A stretch of 64,000 nt of DNA from JAEUKH01 sp964447205 (GTDB taxonomy: Bacteria > Myxococcota_A > Polyangia > Polyangiales > Ga0077539). The stretch is taken from contig CAYUSB010000028.1 of assembly GCA_964447205.1 (NCBI GenBank), positions 52,364 to 116,363 of the forward strand, written 5' to 3'. The notes under the pieces are model-generated. The model ran no database searches, was not told where the DNA came from, and was given only the letters and a program-made list of their open reading frames with translations. How positions within the stretch are numbered: position 1 is the first letter of the stretch; every line of letters starts with the position of its first letter. Below are positions 59,416 to 64,000 of the stretch, piece by piece. The translations under genes were made by a program, and so were the position numbers.

Positions 59416-60188
59416 AGCGCGTCGTATCCGCCTGTCTCCTCGGGGCCGCCCTCGGCGTCAGCCCCGCGGCCTTCGCCCAGCATCCCGAGCCCGTCCCCCA
59501 TGGCGCCCCCAGTAGCCACGGCAGCTCGACCGGTCACGACGAGCACGCGGCCCACGGCGACCACGCCGGGCACGCCGAGCATGGGGCCCACGCGGGGTTT
59601 CATCAGCCCGGGCCCATCAACTGGGTCAACCCCTCCCCCCCCGACGAGATCGAGCGCCACCATGGGGTCGAGGTTCGCCGCCACGGGCCCCCGCCCTTCA
59701 TCGGGCCGATCATCAACTTCCTGATCCTCCTGGGCCTCGGGTACATGGCCCTGCGCCGGGCGATCAACCCCGCCCTGGCTTCGCGCCGGGCCGCCGTCGA
59801 GGCCGAGCTCACCGAGGCCAGCCGCCTGCGCACCGAGGCCACCGCCCTGCACGCCGAGTACACCGCCCGGCTCGCGGGCCTCGAGGCCGAGGTCGACCGC
59901 ATCACCCGCGAGTTTGTCCAGGCCGGCGAGTCCGAGCGCGACCGCATCGTGGCCGAGGCCCAACTCAAGATCGCACGCCTCCGTCAGGACGGGGTCGACA
60001 CCCTCGCCCAGGAGCTCAAGGCCCTGCGCGAAGACCTCCGCCGTCAGGCCGTCCTGGCGGCCGCCACCGTGGCCGAAGAGACCGTACGCAAGAGCATCAA
60101 CGCCGCCGACCAGACGCGGCTCGCCGATGAGTTCGTGGCCGGGATCGAGGCCCACATCCAGGCCCGCGGCGAAGGAGCCCAGGCGTGA
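59412..60188 (+). CDS. atpF: ATP synthase Fo subunit b with signal-like, His-rich leader
   Basis: 258 residues from GTG 59412, longer than the usual 150-170. A signal-like leader (VVSACLLGAALGVSPAAFAQ) and a segment with about eleven His in some forty residues precede the membrane helix (FIGPIINFLILLGLGYMALRRAINPAL). A coiled stalk follows. The His-rich part would face the periplasm if the leader acts as a signal or anchor. It is coupled to b' and, by GTGA, to delta. Confidence 0.9.
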   Translation: MKRVVSACLLGAALGVSPAAFAQHPEPVPHGAPSSHGSSTGHDEHAAHGDHAGHAEHGAHAGFHQPGPINWVNPSPPDEIERHHGVEVRRHGPPPFIGPIINFLILLGLGYMALRRAINPALASRRAAVEAELTEASRLRTEATALHAEYTARLAGLEAEVDRITREFVQAGESERDRIVAEAQLKIARLRQDGVDTLAQELKALREDLRRQAVLAAATVAEETVRKSINAADQTRLADEFVAGIEAHIQARGEGAQA

Positions 60189-60727
60189 GCACCTCCGTCA
60201 CCGCACGCCGCTACGCCAAGGCCCTCTTCATGCTCGGCGTGGAAGAGAACAGGCTCGAGGCCCTCGCCCGCGAGGTTCACTCTGTGGCCGAGGTGGTGCG
60301 CACGAGCCCCGAGCTCACCGCCCTCCTGTCCAACCCCGTGATCTCCCAGGAGGGCCGCAACGCCGTGATGCGCGACATCTGCGCCCGGCTCGCCCTCAGC
60401 CCCAGCACCCGCAGTGCCGTGCTCCTCCTCACCGACCGCCGCCGCGGGGCCCTCCTGCCCGAGATCGACGCGGCCCTGGCCACCCTCGGCGACGAGAAGG
60501 CCGGGCGGGTTCAGGCCGAGGTCACCAGCGCCATCCCCCTCGGCGAGGGCCAGTACGGCCGGCTCGTCAAGGTCTTGGAGAGGCTCACCGGCCGCAGCGT
60601 CACGCTCGTGCGTAAGGTCGACCCCGCCCTCATCGGCGGCGTGGTCACGCGCATCGGCGACAAGGTCTACGACGGCAGCGTCCGCACCCGGCTGGCCGAG
60701 GTTCGGCAGGCCGCCCTTCAGAGCTGA
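60185..60727 (+). CDS. atpH: ATP synthase F1 subunit delta
   Basis: 180-residue delta/OSCP subunit joining the stalk to the alpha-beta head. The N-terminal helical bundle (ARRYAKALFMLGVEENRLEALAREV) and the C-terminal motif (LVRKVDPALIGGVVTRIGDKVYDGSVRTRLAEV) are characteristic. GTG 60185 overlaps the b stop. A 100-base gap separates it from atpA. Confidence 0.95.
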   Translation: MSTSVTARRYAKALFMLGVEENRLEALAREVHSVAEVVRTSPELTALLSNPVISQEGRNAVMRDICARLALSPSTRSAVLLLTDRRRGALLPEIDAALATLGDEKAGRVQAEVTSAIPLGEGQYGRLVKVLERLTGRSVTLVRKVDPALIGGVVTRIGDKVYDGSVRTRLAEVRQAALQS

Positions 60728-60827
60728 GACCCCCTCGACTCCTCTTCGCACCCCTTACACAACACACCCCGATCGAACCCCGACGCCACCCCTCACCGAC
60801 CGGCGTCTCCAAGGCCTGAGGACCACC

Positions 60828-62522
<1,695 letters not shown>

Positions 62523-62587
62523 GGTTTTCCCCCCGGCGGGTGGTTCCCATTGAGGGACCTGCCCGCTCTCTCCGCACGAGGATCAAG

Positions 62588-63487
62588 ATGCCGTCCCTCA
62601 AGGCCATCCGTCGGCGCATCGCGTCGGTGAAGAACACCCAGAAGATCACCCGGGCCATGAAGATGGTCGCGGCGGCCCGCTTGCGCCGTGCCCAGCAGCG
62701 CATCACCGACCTGCGCCCCTACGCCGACAAGACCCGCGACGTGACCCAGTCGGTCGCCGGACGGGCCCGGGGCGACGAGGGGGTTGCCCCGCTCCATCCG
62801 CTCCTGCAGGCCCGCCCTGTCGAGACCGTGCTCCTGGTGGTCTTCACCAGCGACCGGGGTCTGGCCGGGGCCTTCAACTCGTCCATCCTGCGGGCCACCG
62901 ACCGGCGGATCCGCGAGCTGGAGGAGAGCGGCAAGCGGGTCGAGCTGGCGGTCCTCGGACGCAAAGGACGGGACTACTACCGCCGCCGCGGGGCCACCAT
63001 CCGGCACGACCTGGTGGGGGCCTACGAGGGCGGAGCCACGCGGGCCGGGGAGATCGCCCGGCAGTTTATCGCCGACTTCTCCGCCGAGGAGGGCGGGGTC
63101 GACGAGGTGGTCCTGGTGTTCAATGCGTTCAAGAGCGCCATCAGCCAGGTGGTGACCCTGCAGCCTGTCCTGCCCATCGTGGCCGACGCCACCGAGACCG
63201 GAGCCGGGGCGGGGACCCGGTCGCTCGTCGACTCGATCTATGAGCCGTCGCGGGAGGTTCTGCTCGACCGGCTGTTGCCGATGTACGTGAAGGTCTCGAT
63301 GTACCGGGCCATGCTGGAGTCGCAGGCCAGCGAGCACGGGTCGCGGATGACCGCCATGGACAACGCGACCAACAACGCGAAGAAGATGATCGGGAGCCTG
63401 ACCCTGGAGTACAACCGGGCCCGTCAGGCCGCGATCACCAAGGAGCTGATGGAGATCATCGGCGGGGCCGAAGCCCTGCACGACTGA
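62588..63487 (+). CDS. atpG: ATP synthase F1 subunit gamma
   Basis: 299-residue central rotor stalk. The N-terminal helix (SLKAIRRRIASVKNTQKITRAMKMVAAARLRRAQ) and the C-terminal helix (ASEHGSRMTAMDNATNNAKKMIGSLTLEYNRARQAAITKELMEIIGGAEAL) are diagnostic. It follows atpA by 65 bases. AtpD and atpC do not follow; the next 500 bases are repeats. Confidence 0.96.
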   Translation: MPSLKAIRRRIASVKNTQKITRAMKMVAAARLRRAQQRITDLRPYADKTRDVTQSVAGRARGDEGVAPLHPLLQARPVETVLLVVFTSDRGLAGAFNSSILRATDRRIRELEESGKRVELAVLGRKGRDYYRRRGATIRHDLVGAYEGGATRAGEIARQFIADFSAEEGGVDEVVLVFNAFKSAISQVVTLQPVLPIVADATETGAGAGTRSLVDSIYEPSREVLLDRLLPMYVKVSMYRAMLESQASEHGSRMTAMDNATNNAKKMIGSLTLEYNRARQAAITKELMEIIGGAEALHD

Positions 63488-63531
63488 TCGGCCGGTTCCT
63501 CTCCCCTTGCGATTCGTGCGTTGCTCGACTC

Positions 63532-63552
63532 CCCCTCTCCTGAGGAGAGGGG
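63532..63552. repeat. 21-bp palindrome after the atp genes
   Basis: A near-perfect palindrome (CCCCTCTCCT, one base, AGGAGAGGGG) lies 44 bases after atpG. A related word recurs near 63600. It could be part of the atp transcript terminator, though it is G/C-rich and has no clear U-tract. From 63488 to 63741 no gene is seen. Confidence 0.6.
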
Positions 63553-63741
63553 AGATGCGTGTCACGAGAATCCATGGGGGAGAGGGATGTCCCCCGATTC
63601 CCCTCTCCTGAGGAGCTGAGGTTTACCCACGGAAATGTCTTGCGTTCGGCAGCGTCCGGTGTCCCTCCCCGGCCGAGAGGCTCCCTACAGATCGGCCGAG
63701 TCCTGCGTCGCGCGAAATCGTGCCCAGATCGGGGAGGAGGG

Positions 63742-63963
63742 TGCCGGGCCCGACGGCCCTCACCCCAACCTGTTCGTACGTCACTCATCTACCCTCTCCC
63801 GTGACCGGGAGAGGGTTTTCTTCTGTCGTGAGAATCGAAGGAGTAGTGGCATATCGGCTCACCCACTCTATTCTTACGGTACGACTGTACCCTCTCCCGG
63901 TCACGGGAGAGGGTAGATGGGTGACGTGCGACCAGTATTGGGTGAGGGCCGTCGGGTGCTGGC
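63742..63963. repeat. Dispersed palindromic repeat element, copy 2 (composite inverted pair)
   Basis: Arm 63742-63816 and arm 63889-63963 are approximate inverted copies of each other over about 75 bases. Each contains a hairpin word (ACCCTCTCCCGTGACC... in 63791-63816, its inverse in 63889-63914). Related words occur in the 41.3 kb repeat. No gene is seen to the window end, so the element is intergenic or a structured RNA. Confidence 0.78.
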
Positions 63964-64000
63964 CGTCGCTGTAGCTTGGGGGTACCGGTTCACTTCCACG

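Overview
The window is one contig from a very GC-rich, gene-dense Gram-negative bacterium. The gene content points to Myxococcota, possibly Polyangiales-like (inference): Hanks-type Ser/Thr kinases with zinc-ribbon and Pro-rich parts, FHA proteins, many lipoproteins and TPR/transglutaminase proteins, a PATAN-like protein, an RHS lipoprotein, and an F-type ATP synthase split over separate loci. No rRNA, tRNA, CRISPR array or prophage was recognised. Many adjacent genes overlap by GTGA or ATGA, which implies translational coupling. A run of 100 N at 4648-4747 is an assembly gap inside a coding tandem repeat.

Layout. 1-8.5 kb: kinase (5' end outside the window), aldo/keto reductase, zinc-ribbon repeat protein, MlaF-like ATPase, MCE protein, TPR/PEGA-like protein. 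8.6-11.3 kb (minus): def, fmt, cobalamin adenosyltransferase, and a small membrane protein. 11.4-13.8 kb: two Rpn-type nuclease/transposase-like genes, a remnant of a third, and a 32-bp inverted repeat. 13.8-19.8 kb: lipoprotein, hutH, TSUP exporter, PATAN-like protein, lipoprotein, and an HPF/BaeRF ribosome-associated pair. 20-24.8 kb: bacterial enhancer-binding response regulator, AgmX-type lipoprotein, uvrC. 24.9-27 kb: first ATP synthase locus (AtpZ-like, small membrane protein, a, c). 27.3-33.6 kb: flippase, gatB, zinc-ribbon membrane protein, second kinase. 33.8-39.6 kb: outer-membrane-like protein, ftsK, HEAT-like lipoprotein. 39.6-41.3 kb: two tandem RHH-like/FHA paralogues. 41.5-49.1 kb: two very large TPR/transglutaminase-like exported proteins. 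49.1-50.8 kb: UbiA-family prenyltransferase and plsC. 50.8-57.8 kb: RHS lipoprotein and lipase. 58-63.5 kb: START-like exported protein and the second ATP synthase locus (b', b, delta, alpha, gamma). The last 0.5 kb is non-coding palindromic repeats.

How the parts connect. The two ATP synthase loci, 34 kb apart, are preceded by almost identical promoter-like sequences (TTGACC, 18 bp, TAGAAG), so they are probably co-transcribed in response to the same signal. Beta and epsilon are not here. Subunit c has a Q-ES-Y pattern like Na+-binding rings, subunits a and b carry His-rich segments, and alpha has an insertion. Two kinases and two FHA readers suggest phosphothreonine signalling, but no direct pairing is shown. 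The most unusual items are the FHA pair with RHH-like heads, the transglutaminase pair with one apparently dead member, the RHS lipoprotein with an unassigned hydrophobic tip, a sigma54-type regulator that has lost GAFTGA, and a family of composite palindromic intergenic repeats seen at 41.3 and 63.8 kb.
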